Below are positions 53,755 through 61,450 of a stretch of DNA of 64,000 nt, piece by piece; position 1 is the first letter of the stretch; every line of letters starts with the position of its first letter. The notes beneath the pieces were generated by a model. That model did no database searches, was not told where the DNA came from, and was given only the letters and a program-made list of their open reading frames with translations. This DNA is from JBBEAM01 sp040882845 (GTDB lineage: Bacteria > Pseudomonadota > Alphaproteobacteria > Kiloniellales > DSM-21159): the NCBI GenBank assembly GCA_040882845.1, contig JBBEAM010000016.1, forward strand, positions 204,926 to 268,925, given 5' to 3'. A program made the translations under genes and the position numbers.

Positions 53755-55011
53755 TCACAAGACCTCTTCCTTCAGCCAGTCGGCCAGCGGCTGCCAGACC
53801 TCCTGCGGCGCTCTTGCAGCGGTCATCAGGCCGATATGCCCGGCGCGCGGCTGCAGCACCCGGCAGTCGGGCAACGCCGCCGCCAGGGCCGCCGCCGAAG
53901 CCGGCGGCACGATGCGGTCGTTGGACGGCAGGATCGCCAGACAGGGCCGGGTGACGGCGGCGGGATCGACGGTCTCTCCGTCCACCTGCCAGCGCCCGGC
54001 GGCGGTGTCGTTGCGGCCGTACCAGCCCTCCAGCGCCTCCTCGGCCACCGCGGCGGACAGCGGGATGCCGTCGTTCAGCCAGTCCTCCAGGGCGACGAAG
54101 GCCTCGGCCTGGGGCGAGGCCGGGTCGAGTTCGGCGAGCTTGAGGAATTTGCGCGCCGTCAGCAGAGGGTCGAGCCCGGCAAAGAGCGCCTGCAGCGCGT
54201 CGGTCGGCAGCACCCCCAGGAGCTGCATCGCCGGCTTGTAGGGCAGCAGGGCCATCGGCCCGGCCTTGGCGATTTCCTCCTGACCGGCGTGGAAGTCCCA
54301 GGGTGCGGCAAGCAGCGCCAGAGCGCGAACGCTGTCCTGGCGAAGCTGCGCAAGGGCCAGAGCCAGCGTCCCCCCCATGCAGTAGCCGAGCAGCGCCGGC
54401 CGCGCGCCGGTTTCCGCCAGGACAACGTCGAGCGCCGCCGAGAGCCGCCCGGCGATGTAGTCGGTGAGGGTGAAACCGCGCTCCGCCTCGCCCGGTGCGC
54501 CCCAGTCGAGCAGCAGCGGACGGAAGCCATGGCCGGCGAGCCAGCGCAGGAAGCTCTGCCTTTCTCTCAGGTCGAGAATGTAGGCGCGGTTGATCAGCGA
54601 GGGCACGACCAGCAGCGGCAAGCCGCCGGCCGGCCGGTAGTCGTAGAGAACGCTCCCGCCCTCGCGCCACAACGCCGGCGGCGCGGCGAGGTCGCGGCGA
54701 TAGGGGTGGTGGCGGTAGGCCTCGATACCCCGGAGCAGCCTGTCGCTGCGGCGCAGAACCTCGCGATTCAGCGCCGCCGCGAAGGCGTCAGGATTCTGGC
54801 TTGCGAGTTCGTTTTCGAGCGCCGCCGCCCTTGCCTGAAGGCTTGGCCTCCAGGGCAGCGAGCCGTTGCTCGAGCTGCTCCAGGCGAGCTGCGATGCGCC
54901 CCAGGTCATCGCCGCCGCCGCCAGATGCAGTGGCAGCGGGCGCGGACCGCTGCGCCGCGGCGGCGGCGCCGGACTTCGCTCCCGCTCTGCTGTTTCCGAC
55001 GCCGTCGTCAC
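53755..55011 (-). CDS. phaC: PHA synthase-like protein PhaC (class III type)
   Basis: A 418-residue alpha/beta hydrolase-fold protein. The nucleophile elbow G-Y-C-M-G-G-T has Cys in place of Ser, as in PHA synthases. The D of S-N-D-R-I-V and the H of A-G-H-I-G-L complete a triad near 350 and 385. The 5' end overlaps phaE by 224 bases in another frame if ATG 55011 is used; ATG 54909 would still overlap by 122 bases. The N-terminal R-P-L-P-L-H-L and S-L-P-W-R-P segments look conserved and favour 55011. With PhaE it should polymerise (R)-3-hydroxyacyl-CoA on granules. Confidence 0.85.
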   Translation of the reverse strand: MTTASETAERERSPAPPPRRSGPRPLPLHLAAAAMTWGASQLAWSSSSNGSLPWRPSLQARAAALENELASQNPDAFAAALNREVLRRSDRLLRGIEAYRHHPYRRDLAAPPALWREGGSVLYDYRPAGGLPLLVVPSLINRAYILDLRERQSFLRWLAGHGFRPLLLDWGAPGEAERGFTLTDYIAGRLSAALDVVLAETGARPALLGYCMGGTLALALAQLRQDSVRALALLAAPWDFHAGQEEIAKAGPMALLPYKPAMQLLGVLPTDALQALFAGLDPLLTARKFLKLAELDPASPQAEAFVALEDWLNDGIPLSAAVAEEALEGWYGRNDTAAGRWQVDGETVDPAAVTRPCLAILPSNDRIVPPASAAALAAALPDCRVLQPRAGHIGLMTAARAPQEVWQPLADWLKEEVL

Positions 55012-55324
55012 CCGCGTTCCCGTCCTTGCCGCCCTCGGTTCCGGGCTGGGGCATGCCGCTCATCATCGCCTGCATCACCGCCATGGGGTCCGGCAAGCCG
55101 CCGCCCCTCGGCAAGCCCTGCGCCTGCCAGGCGGCCGCCTGCGCCCCCATGGACTCTAGCAGCTTGCGCCAGCTCTGCGCGAACTCCGGATCGGCGGCCA
55201 GCGCCGACATCTGATCCTGCCAGAGATCGAGGTAGCGCCGGGCGAGCGCCTCGAGTTCCGGCGCGGCCTCGCCGCCGTCCTGCCCCGGGGTTTCCGGCCG
55301 TTCGTCTTTGCCACGGGCGCTCAT
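54788..55324 (-). CDS. phaE: PhaE-like subunit of PHA synthase
   Basis: A 178-residue protein. The N-terminal helix Y-L-D-L-W-Q-D-Q-M-S-A-L-A and Q-S-W-R-K-L-L-E-S-M-G resemble PhaE, the partner of class III PhaC. A Gly/Ala/Ser-rich linker (95-135) follows, and a C-terminal coiled coil near 137-158 (L-G-R-I-A-A-R-L-E-Q-L-E-Q-R-L) ends in a basic tail. It is about half the length of classical PhaE. It overlaps phaC out of frame and is divergent from phaR. Confidence 0.78.
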   Translation of the reverse strand: MSARGKDERPETPGQDGGEAAPELEALARRYLDLWQDQMSALAADPEFAQSWRKLLESMGAQAAAWQAQGLPRGGGLPDPMAVMQAMMSGMPQPGTEGGKDGNAGDDGVGNSRAGAKSGAAAAAQRSAPAATASGGGGDDLGRIAARLEQLEQRLAALEAKPSGKGGGARKRTRKPES

Positions 55325-55393
55325 CGCGGAAACTATAGAAGCGTGCGCTCCGCGGCGCCATCCCGCGCTGCGGGAGGTTGACGTTGACAGTTC

Positions 55394-55409
55394 TTGCCGC
55401 AGCGCAGCA
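55394..55409. promoter_or_regulatory. PhaR-type site between phaE and phaR
   Basis: GCAGCGCAGCA (55399-55409) preceded by TTGCC lies in the divergent phaE/phaR gap. It shares its core with the phaA and phaJ sites but has an extra base, so it is a weaker candidate. It could serve autoregulation of phaR and repression of phaEC. Confidence 0.4.
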
Positions 55410-55495
55410 GTATCGTGCCCGCAGGCAGGCTATCCGGCGGGAGCGAGCTTTCGCCAGCCTGCCCGGCCCGCAGACAACAGAAGGCGATCCGCATA

Positions 55496-56176
55496 GTGGC
55501 CGAGAAGAAATCCAGCGCCAAAGACGAGGCGGAGAAGCCGCCGGTCAAGATCAAGAAGTACGCCAACCGGCGGCTCTACAACACCGCAACCTCCTCCTAC
55601 GTCACCCTCGATCATCTCTGCAAGATGGTGAAGGAGGACATCGACTTCGTGGTCGAGGACGCCAAGACCGGGGAGGACATCACCCGCAGCGTCCTGACCC
55701 AGATCATCGTCGAGGAGGAAGGCAAGGGGCAGAACCTGCTGCCGATCTCCTTCCTGCGTCAGCTGATCTCCTTTTACGGCCATGGCATGCAAGGCGTGGT
55801 GCCGGCCTATCTCGAGCAGATGATGTCGGCCTTCGCGGCCAATCAGGAGCAGATGTCGCAATACATGCAGAACGCCATGGGCGGCCGCTTCCCCTATGCC
55901 ATCGGCAACCTGGAGGAGATGGGCAAAGCGAACATGGAGATGCTGCAACGCACGATGAAGATGTTCTCGCCATTCCCCGGCGCCGAAGGCGAGGGCCAGG
56001 ATCGTCCCGACGGCGGCGGCGCGTCCGGCCCTGGAAGCAATCCCGGGACCACGCCAGGAACCAGCCCAGGAACCAACCCCGGGGCCGCGCCCGGGGCCGA
56101 TCAGCTCGACACCCTCAAGCAGCAGGTCGACCAGCTGCAAAAGCAGCTCGAAGCCATCAGCAAAGCCAGGAAGTAG
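55496..56176 (+). CDS. phaR: PHA synthesis repressor PhaR
   Basis: A 226-residue regulator. The N-terminal DNA-binding domain contains I-K-K-Y-A-N-R-R-L-Y-N-T-x-T-S-S-Y-V-T-L, the PHB_acc_N signature. The accumulation domain has L-L-P-I-S-F-L-R-Q-L-I-S-F-Y-G near 90-105. The tail has Pro-Gly-Thr repeats (175-195), then a short coiled coil. PhaR represses phasin and PHA genes and binds granules. The start is probably GTG 55496, since no ATG is near. It is divergent from phaEC and convergent with the PAS-GGDEF-EAL gene. Confidence 0.93.
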   Translation: MAEKKSSAKDEAEKPPVKIKKYANRRLYNTATSSYVTLDHLCKMVKEDIDFVVEDAKTGEDITRSVLTQIIVEEEGKGQNLLPISFLRQLISFYGHGMQGVVPAYLEQMMSAFAANQEQMSQYMQNAMGGRFPYAIGNLEEMGKANMEMLQRTMKMFSPFPGAEGEGQDRPDGGGASGPGSNPGTTPGTSPGTNPGAAPGADQLDTLKQQVDQLQKQLEAISKARK

Positions 56177-56180
56177 GTTC

Positions 56181-56223
56181 TAGAGCGATCGCACTGAATT
56201 CAGTGCGATCCGATCAGGCTCTA
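56181..56223. repeat. Palindromic intergenic repeat, copy C (short)
   Basis: A 43-base palindrome with ends TAGAGC and GCTCTA and a 24-base perfect core GATCGCACTGAA plus its complement. Read on the minus strand, its first 25 bases equal the left end of copy B. It lies between convergent phaR and the EAL gene, and its right TAG is the EAL gene stop. Confidence 0.85.
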
Positions 56224-57948
56224 GCTTCCCATCCGTTGCGAAGCGCCGGAGGACTGGACCGCATGGGCCTCTTCGGCGCCGCGCCAATCGGGGGCGAGTT
56301 GCGGCCGTCCGATGTGCCAGCCCTGCAGGCAGTCGAAGCCCTCGGCGCTGAGGAACTCGGCGTCCTCGGCCTCCTCGACGCCCTCCGCCACGCTTTCCAT
56401 GCCGATGGTCTTGGCCAGACTGAGCAGGGTCTGCAGAAACACCCGGCTTTCCGGCGAGCGCCAGGCGCCGGTAACGAAGGAGCGGTCGATCTTGACGATG
56501 TCCACCGCCAGCGAACGCAGGTGGCGGAAGGTGGTGAAGCCGGCGCCGAAGTCGTCCAGCGCCACCCGGCAGCCGAGCGCGCGGATCGCATCGACCACCG
56601 CGCCGATCTGCGTCAGATCGTGCATCGCCGACGTCTCGGTAATCTCGACGATCAGACGCTGCGCCACCTCCGGGCGGCCGCGTAGCGCTGTGGTCAGCGC
56701 GCCGATCCAGTCGCCGTCCAGGGTGGTCAGCCCCGAGAGATTGATCGAAAGACTGACCTCGGGATGCGCGATCAGATCCCTGACCGCCAATTCCATCACC
56801 CCGCGGTCGATGGCGCGGATCAGACCGAAGCGCTCCGCAACGGTGATGAACTCGCCGGCCACGGCGATCCGCCCGTCGGGACACTGCATACGCAGCAGTC
56901 CTTCGTAGTAGCGCACCTTACCGCTCTGCGCATCGACCACCGGCTGATAGGCGAGCCGCAGGCGGCGCTCCTCCAGGGCCAGCCGGATCTGCGCACCGGT
57001 CTCCATCGAGGCCTTGCAGAGCTCCCCCTGGGCGTTGTCGGCGTCGAAGATCAGAACCCGGTCGCAGCCCGCGCTCTTGGCGTCGGAGAGTGCCGCCTCC
57101 GCCGCGCCGAGCACATCCTCCTCGCCGCGCCCGGCACCAGGGAAGGGCATGATGCCGGCGCTGACGGTGAAGTGCAGCGGATTGCCGTCGAACCGCGGCG
57201 CCGCAGCCCGCAGGCAGGCGAGCACGTCCTCGGCGAAGTCCTTGGCCTCCTCCACGGCGCCGGGGAAGACGGCGCCGAAGCGGTCGTCGCCGAGGCGCGC
57301 CAGGAAGGTGCCTTCGCGCGCCTGCGCGACGATGCAGTCGGCGGTGGTGATCAGGACAAGCTGGCCGGCGGCGACACCGAAGGCCCGGTTGATCATCTGC
57401 AGGCCGTCGATGCCGAAGACGATGCAGACGCCCTTCGCCCCGCTTTGCCCCGCGCCGGCGCGGCGTTTCTCCAGGGCCGTCTTGAAGCCGGAAGGATTCG
57501 ACAGCCCGGTCAACTCGTCCTTGGCCGCCAGCCGCTCCAGCTCGGCTTCCCGCTGCTTGTGGCCGGAGATCTGACGCAAGGCGGCGGCGAAGGCCAGCGG
57601 TGTGCCGCTCGGCGAGATCCGCATACTGCCGCGGTCCTGCACCCAGACGAAGTCGCCGCCCGGCCCGCGCAGCCGGAAGTCGCAGTCGTAGTCGGACAGG
57701 CCGGCAATGTGGTCTCCGAGTCGGCGCATGCGGCGCTCGAGATCCTCGGGATGCAGGCGCCGGTTGAGGGTCTCCCCGCTCTGCGGCACCTCCGAGCCAG
57801 TACCGAAGAAGGCCGTCGGATCGCCGATCCAACGGATCGCTCCGGTGGCCAGATCCCATTCGTAGGCAAGGTCGCCGGAGGCTTCCAGCGCCGTGCGCCA
57901 GCGGCGCAGTTCACGGATACTTTCGATATGCTTGGGAATCTTCGACAC
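56221..57948 (-). CDS. PAS-GGDEF-EAL protein with degenerate GGDEF
   Basis: A 575-residue signalling protein. A PAS domain (20-130) carries L-H-P-E-D-L and F-V-W-V-Q-D-R-G. The GGDEF domain (150-310) has L-G-D-D-R-F in place of G-G-D-E-F, so cyclase activity is unlikely. The EAL domain (320-560) keeps E-G-L-L-R, N-L-S-G, E-I-T-E-T, L-D-D-F-G-A-G, K-I-D and the A-E-G-V-E-E Glu residues, so it should be a c-di-GMP phosphodiesterase. No membrane segment. The stop codon lies in repeat copy C. A CtrA box sits in its upstream region. Confidence 0.9.
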   Translation of the reverse strand: MSKIPKHIESIRELRRWRTALEASGDLAYEWDLATGAIRWIGDPTAFFGTGSEVPQSGETLNRRLHPEDLERRMRRLGDHIAGLSDYDCDFRLRGPGGDFVWVQDRGSMRISPSGTPLAFAAALRQISGHKQREAELERLAAKDELTGLSNPSGFKTALEKRRAGAGQSGAKGVCIVFGIDGLQMINRAFGVAAGQLVLITTADCIVAQAREGTFLARLGDDRFGAVFPGAVEEAKDFAEDVLACLRAAAPRFDGNPLHFTVSAGIMPFPGAGRGEEDVLGAAEAALSDAKSAGCDRVLIFDADNAQGELCKASMETGAQIRLALEERRLRLAYQPVVDAQSGKVRYYEGLLRMQCPDGRIAVAGEFITVAERFGLIRAIDRGVMELAVRDLIAHPEVSLSINLSGLTTLDGDWIGALTTALRGRPEVAQRLIVEITETSAMHDLTQIGAVVDAIRALGCRVALDDFGAGFTTFRHLRSLAVDIVKIDRSFVTGAWRSPESRVFLQTLLSLAKTIGMESVAEGVEEAEDAEFLSAEGFDCLQGWHIGRPQLAPDWRGAEEAHAVQSSGASQRMGS

Positions 57949-58310
57949 CGCCGCCCTGCCCTTCCATGATCATTTCCGCCGGCAAGGAAGCGGGCAAAAC
58001 CGGGGTGCCCCGCGGAGGCGCCCATCCGGCGCAGCCTGCCCTCGCCACCTTGTTTCTCAAGGCAGACTAGAGGCAGTGGCTTAACAAAGCGTGAAACGGG
58101 TAGGCTGCGGAGCCTCACAGCCGCAAGAAGTATCCGATAGCGTTAATATTTATTAACAACTGGTTAATTTTACAGCTCTGCTTGCAAGAATCGGGAGGGG
58201 CGAGATCAAATTTCCCAGAACTGTATATCCTGGCCACAGTTATTTTCCGTTTGCTTTATACAGTGTCTATGATGAAACCTGTATTTCCTATCGGTGCATG
58301 GGATTGAACT
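57949..58310. other. Intergenic region between EAL and XRE genes
   Basis: A 362-base divergent promoter region. It is markedly A/T-rich from about 58130 onward, with three TTAA tetramers (58143, 58153, 58164), two of which form a CtrA box at 58153-58167. A TATGAT hexamer at 58268 could be a -10 element for the XRE gene, but no well-spaced -35 was found. No RNA gene or open frame of substance was seen. Confidence 0.5.
58153..58167. promoter_or_regulatory. CtrA box between EAL and XRE genes
   Basis: TTAA-N7-TTAA in the divergent region. It is 144 bases from the XRE start and 205 from the EAL start, so either gene could be the target. A further TTAA ten bases to the left makes a cluster. Confidence 0.6.
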
Positions 58311-58685
58311 ATGAGCGCACAAACAGACCTGAGATCGATCGAACGCCGTGTCGGCCAACGCATTCGCGAGCGCCGGACCATGCTGGGGCTCACCCAGCAG
58401 CAGCTCGCCGAGCTGATCGGCGTCACCTACCAGCAGGCACATAAGTACGAGCGTGGGATCAACCGAATCTCCGCCGGGCGGCTGTTTCAGATCGCCCGGG
58501 TGCTCGGCGTCGAGATGAACTTCTTCTTCGACAAGGGCAACGACAGCGACACCATCGCCCTGACCGACCGGCAGCGGATGTGCCTCGACATCGCCCGCAA
58601 CTTTGCGCGGATTCGCAACGACCGCTCGCGCGAGGCGCTCAGCCTGCTGTGCCGGGTGATGGCCGACGAAGAGCCAACCGCCTAG
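58311..58685 (+). CDS. XRE-family helix-turn-helix regulator
   Basis: A 124-residue regulator. The helix-turn-helix covers about residues 12-67: I-R-E-R-R-T-M-L-G-L-T-Q-Q-Q-L-A-E-L-I-G-V-T-Y-Q-Q-A-H-K-Y-E-R-G, then I-S-A-G-R-L-F-Q-I-A. The C-terminal half is helical with no known ligand domain. This small form is common in alphaproteobacteria and its targets are unknown. A CtrA box is in the upstream region. The stop TAG is the left end of repeat copy D. Confidence 0.9.
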   Translation: MSAQTDLRSIERRVGQRIRERRTMLGLTQQQLAELIGVTYQQAHKYERGINRISAGRLFQIARVLGVEMNFFFDKGNDSDTIALTDRQRMCLDIARNFARIRNDRSREALSLLCRVMADEEPTA

Positions 58686-58797
58686 AGCCCGATCGGCGCA
58701 CGCTGCAGCCGTGTGCGGCGTGAATCCGTCTCTAAGATAATGAAATAGAACAAGATTCCCGGGTCAGGTCGATTCGACCGGCCGCGATCTCGTTCTA
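58683..58797. repeat. Palindromic intergenic repeat, copy D (full length)
   Basis: A 115-base element matching copy B over its full length. Its right half (58746-58797) matches copy A in inverse orientation. It has internal symmetry (TCGATTCGA; GCNGC repeats) and lies between the convergent XRE and sufE genes. Its first TAG is the XRE stop codon. Confidence 0.82.
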
Positions 58798-58839
58798 GGG
58801 GTTCCGGGCTGGGCCCACCGGCGCCGGGCCGGCCGCGTA

Positions 58840-59307
58840 TCAGGCCCCGGCGCGCGCCGCGCCCGTACCGCCGCCGGATGCCCTGCTGACGGCGAGCTCG
58901 CGAATCCGCCGCACCATGGAATAGAGGCCGTTGCTGCGGCTCGGGCTCAGGTGGCCATCGAGATCGAGCTGGCCGAGCAGCCCGCGGGCGTCGATCTCTA
59001 GAATCTCCTCGGCGGTTTTCCCGGAGTAGATAATCAACAGAATGGCGACCAGTCCCCGCACGATGTGGGCATCGCTATCGGCGACGAAGATCACGCGGCC
59101 AGGCTGCCGCGGATCGTCATGGGCGACCAGCCAGACCTGGCTGACGCAGCCCTCGACCTTGGTTTCGCGGGTTTTTTCGCTCTCCGACATCTCCGGAAGC
59201 CGTTTCCCCAGATCGATGATATAGCGGTAGCGCTCTTCCCAATCGTCGAGGAAGTCGAAGCTCTCGATCACGTCCTCGACCTTCATGTCTGTAATGGCTT
59301 CACTCAT
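58840..59307 (-). CDS. sufE: SufE family cysteine desulfurase sulfur acceptor
   Basis: A 155-residue SufE. The active Cys is in K-V-E-G-C-V-S-Q-V-W near 48-57, followed by the F-V-A-D-S-D-A-H-I-V-R-G and L-L-I-I-Y-S-G-K-T segments of the family. It accepts sulfur from SufS for iron-sulfur cluster assembly. ATG 59307 is preferred; ATG 59286 would trim seven residues. No other suf genes are in the window. It is convergent with the XRE gene across repeat copy D. Confidence 0.92.
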   Translation of the reverse strand: MSEAITDMKVEDVIESFDFLDDWEERYRYIIDLGKRLPEMSESEKTRETKVEGCVSQVWLVAHDDPRQPGRVIFVADSDAHIVRGLVAILLIIYSGKTAEEILEIDARGLLGQLDLDGHLSPSRSNGLYSMVRRIRELAVSRASGGGTGAARAGA

Positions 59308-59392
59308 CGCAGGCAAAACGTGGCCCTATCGCGCCGCCATGACAAGGCCGTAGAGTCGCGGCGGCCCCCGAGACCGCAAAGAGAGAGACGCC

Positions 59393-59986
59393 ATGCCTTC
59401 GCACAGCCCTCCACCGCAAGTCCGCGAGACCGTCGGCTTTACCCGGATGATCGACGGCACACGGGAGGACTACGAACTGTTGGCGCGCTACGAAACGCGC
59501 CAGGCCGCCGAACATCCCGAGCGTATCCTTGCGCTGCTGCGCGGGTTGGAGCATTCCCTCGACGGCTATCAGGTGACGCGCCTCGAGCACTCGCTGCAGA
59601 CCGCGACCCGCGCGCTGCGCGACAACGCCGACGACGACCTGGTGACCGCCGCCTTGCTGCACGATATCGGCGACCTGCTGGCTCCGGACAACCACGCCGC
59701 CTTCGCCGCCGAGATCCTGCGCCCCTATCTGCGGCCCGACTGCGTCTGGATCGTGGAACACCACGGCATCTTCCAGCTGCACTACTACGGCCGCCATATC
59801 GGCGCCGATCCCGACGCACGGGAAAAGTACCGCGGCCATCCGAACTTCGATGCCTGCCTCCGCTTCTGCGAAGACTGGGACCAGGCCTCCTTCGACCCCG
59901 GCTACGACAGCCTGCCGCTGGAAGCGTTCGCGCCGCTGGTCGGTGAGATCCTCTCCCGCAAGCCCTGGAGCCAGGCTACTCCCTGA
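59393..59986 (+). CDS. HD domain protein
   Basis: A 197-residue HD-type phosphohydrolase-like protein. The metal-binding H-D of A-A-L-L-H-D-I-G-D is near 83-91, with an upstream H (L-E-H-S-L) and a later V-E-H-H-G providing further ligands. R-F-C-E-D-W-D-Q-A-S-F-D follows. Relatives include phosphonate-linked PhnZ-like HD proteins and predicted phosphohydrolases; no substrate is evident. AGAGAG precedes the ATG. It overlaps the convergent polymerase gene by 11 bases. Confidence 0.87.
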   Translation: MPSHSPPPQVRETVGFTRMIDGTREDYELLARYETRQAAEHPERILALLRGLEHSLDGYQVTRLEHSLQTATRALRDNADDDLVTAALLHDIGDLLAPDNHAAFAAEILRPYLRPDCVWIVEHHGIFQLHYYGRHIGADPDAREKYRGHPNFDACLRFCEDWDQASFDPGYDSLPLEAFAPLVGEILSRKPWSQATP

Positions 59987-61244
59987 ACTCGGCCAGGTCG
60001 GGAATCCGGGTGAAGGCGATCTTGGTGCCGGTGTAGCTGGCCAGCGCCCTGGGCGCGGCGCCGAGGCAGACGGTGTCCTTGCCGAAGCGCCTGTTGATCT
60101 GGTCGATCACCCGCGACAGGGTCAGGTGCGCCGCGCTGCCCCCGGTGGTTTCGGGAAAAAGATCGGGAATCGTCTCGGCCTGGGGCAGCAGCTCGAACAG
60201 CGTCACCGAGACCTTCTGGATGCGCAGGCCGGGCGCGCCGGTCTCCGCCAGCATGCGGCGCCACAGCGCCTCCACCGCCTGCAGCAGCAGGAAGCTGTCC
60301 TGGGTCCGCTGCACCCGCAGCTTGCCGCCCCAGCGGCCCCCCGCATGCCTGGTGTCTTCGAACCGCAGGCCGAAGCCGACGGCGGCGGCCGAATAATCGA
60401 GCCGGCGCAGGCGGCTGGCGGCTTTCATGGTCAAGCGACGGACCACCAGGCGCGTCTGGTCCGGCACCCGCATCTCCGGCGCCAGCACCTGGCTGTGGCC
60501 GACCGTGCGCCGCGCGGTCTCCAGCTCCGGCAGGTCGCGGCCGTGCAGCAGAGCGTGGAAGCGCAGGCCCGAGACGCTGCCCCAGATCCGCCGCAGGTCC
60601 TCGGGCCCCTGGTCCCAGAGCGCGGCCATGCCGGCGACCCCGGCCTCGCGCAGCCGCCGCTCCATGTTGCGGCCGATGCCGGGGATGTCGCGCAGCTCGA
60701 GATCGAGCAGCCGCCCCGGCAGGACGTCCCGGGTCAGGGCGATCAGGCCGTCGGGCTTCTCCAGGTTGGTGCCCACCTTGGCCAGAAAAGCATTGGGCGC
60801 CAGGCCGATCGAACAGCGGATGCAGGGGCCGACGTTCTCGGCCAGGCCCCGCTTGATGGCACGGGCCAGATCCTGAGCCGCCGCCAGCCGTTTCTGCGGC
60901 CCCAGCAGCAGGCAGGCCACCTCGTCGATCGAACAGACCCGCTCGACCGGGATGTGACGGTCGATCTCGGCGATAATCTTGTGGTGGTACTCGACGTAGC
61001 GGTCGTGGCGGGCCGGCGCCAGCACCAGATCGGGGCAGAGCTTCCGCGCCTCGTAGATCATGGTGCCGGTCTTGACGCCGAAGGCCTTGGCCTCGTAGCT
61101 GGCGGCGATGGCGCAGGTCGTCTCGGTCATCACCGGCACCACCGCCAGGGGGCGGCCGCGCCAGCGCGGTTCGAGCTGCTGCTCGACGCTGGCGAAGTAG
61201 CTGTTGAGATCGAGAAACAGCCAGTCGACCCGATCCTCGCTCAC
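59976..61244 (-). CDS. Y-family translesion DNA polymerase
   Basis: A 422-residue Y-family polymerase. The catalytic residues are intact: D-L-N-S-Y-F-A-S-V-E near 10-19 and S-I-D-E-V near 105-109, which separates it from catalytically dead ImuB. Helix-hairpin-helix I-P-G-I-G and a little-finger domain follow. The GTG at 61244 is preferred over ATG 61289 because GAGGGAG lies nine bases upstream and because a LexA box (61293-61307) would otherwise abut the start. It probably performs lesion bypass in the SOS response. Confidence 0.9.
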   Translation of the reverse strand: MSEDRVDWLFLDLNSYFASVEQQLEPRWRGRPLAVVPVMTETTCAIAASYEAKAFGVKTGTMIYEARKLCPDLVLAPARHDRYVEYHHKIIAEIDRHIPVERVCSIDEVACLLLGPQKRLAAAQDLARAIKRGLAENVGPCIRCSIGLAPNAFLAKVGTNLEKPDGLIALTRDVLPGRLLDLELRDIPGIGRNMERRLREAGVAGMAALWDQGPEDLRRIWGSVSGLRFHALLHGRDLPELETARRTVGHSQVLAPEMRVPDQTRLVVRRLTMKAASRLRRLDYSAAAVGFGLRFEDTRHAGGRWGGKLRVQRTQDSFLLLQAVEALWRRMLAETGAPGLRIQKVSVTLFELLPQAETIPDLFPETTGGSAAHLTLSRVIDQINRRFGKDTVCLGAAPRALASYTGTKIAFTRIPDLAEFRE

Positions 61245-61292
61245 CTCTGGCCACTCCCTCTTGCCACGCCGGACCCAGCGATAGCGCATAGA

Positions 61293-61307
61293 GAACAAAA
61301 AGTGAAC
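61293..61307 (-). promoter_or_regulatory. LexA box upstream of the Y-family polymerase
   Basis: GAAC-N7-GAAC on the plus strand (GTTC-N7-GTTC on the gene strand), 49-63 bases before the GTG start. Y-family polymerases are known SOS genes, so this is a functional-context match to the alphaproteobacterial LexA consensus. Confidence 0.8.
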
Positions 61308-61450
61308 TTGAAAAACGCAGCGGCGAGTCTCGCGCCACGCGCGCGGGCCCGTTTTTCGCCGGTGAGCCATGCAGTCATTGCGGGTATCGCGGGGGCCGCG
61401 GACGCGCCTATCATCGCGCAACTCTTACAGTCCGGTCGGCCACAGGCCCC

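Noticed and set aside
59976..61244. ImuB annotation for the Y-family polymerase
   Set aside because: ImuB lacks catalytic acidic residues, but here D-L-N and S-I-D-E are intact, and no imuA or dnaE2 is adjacent.
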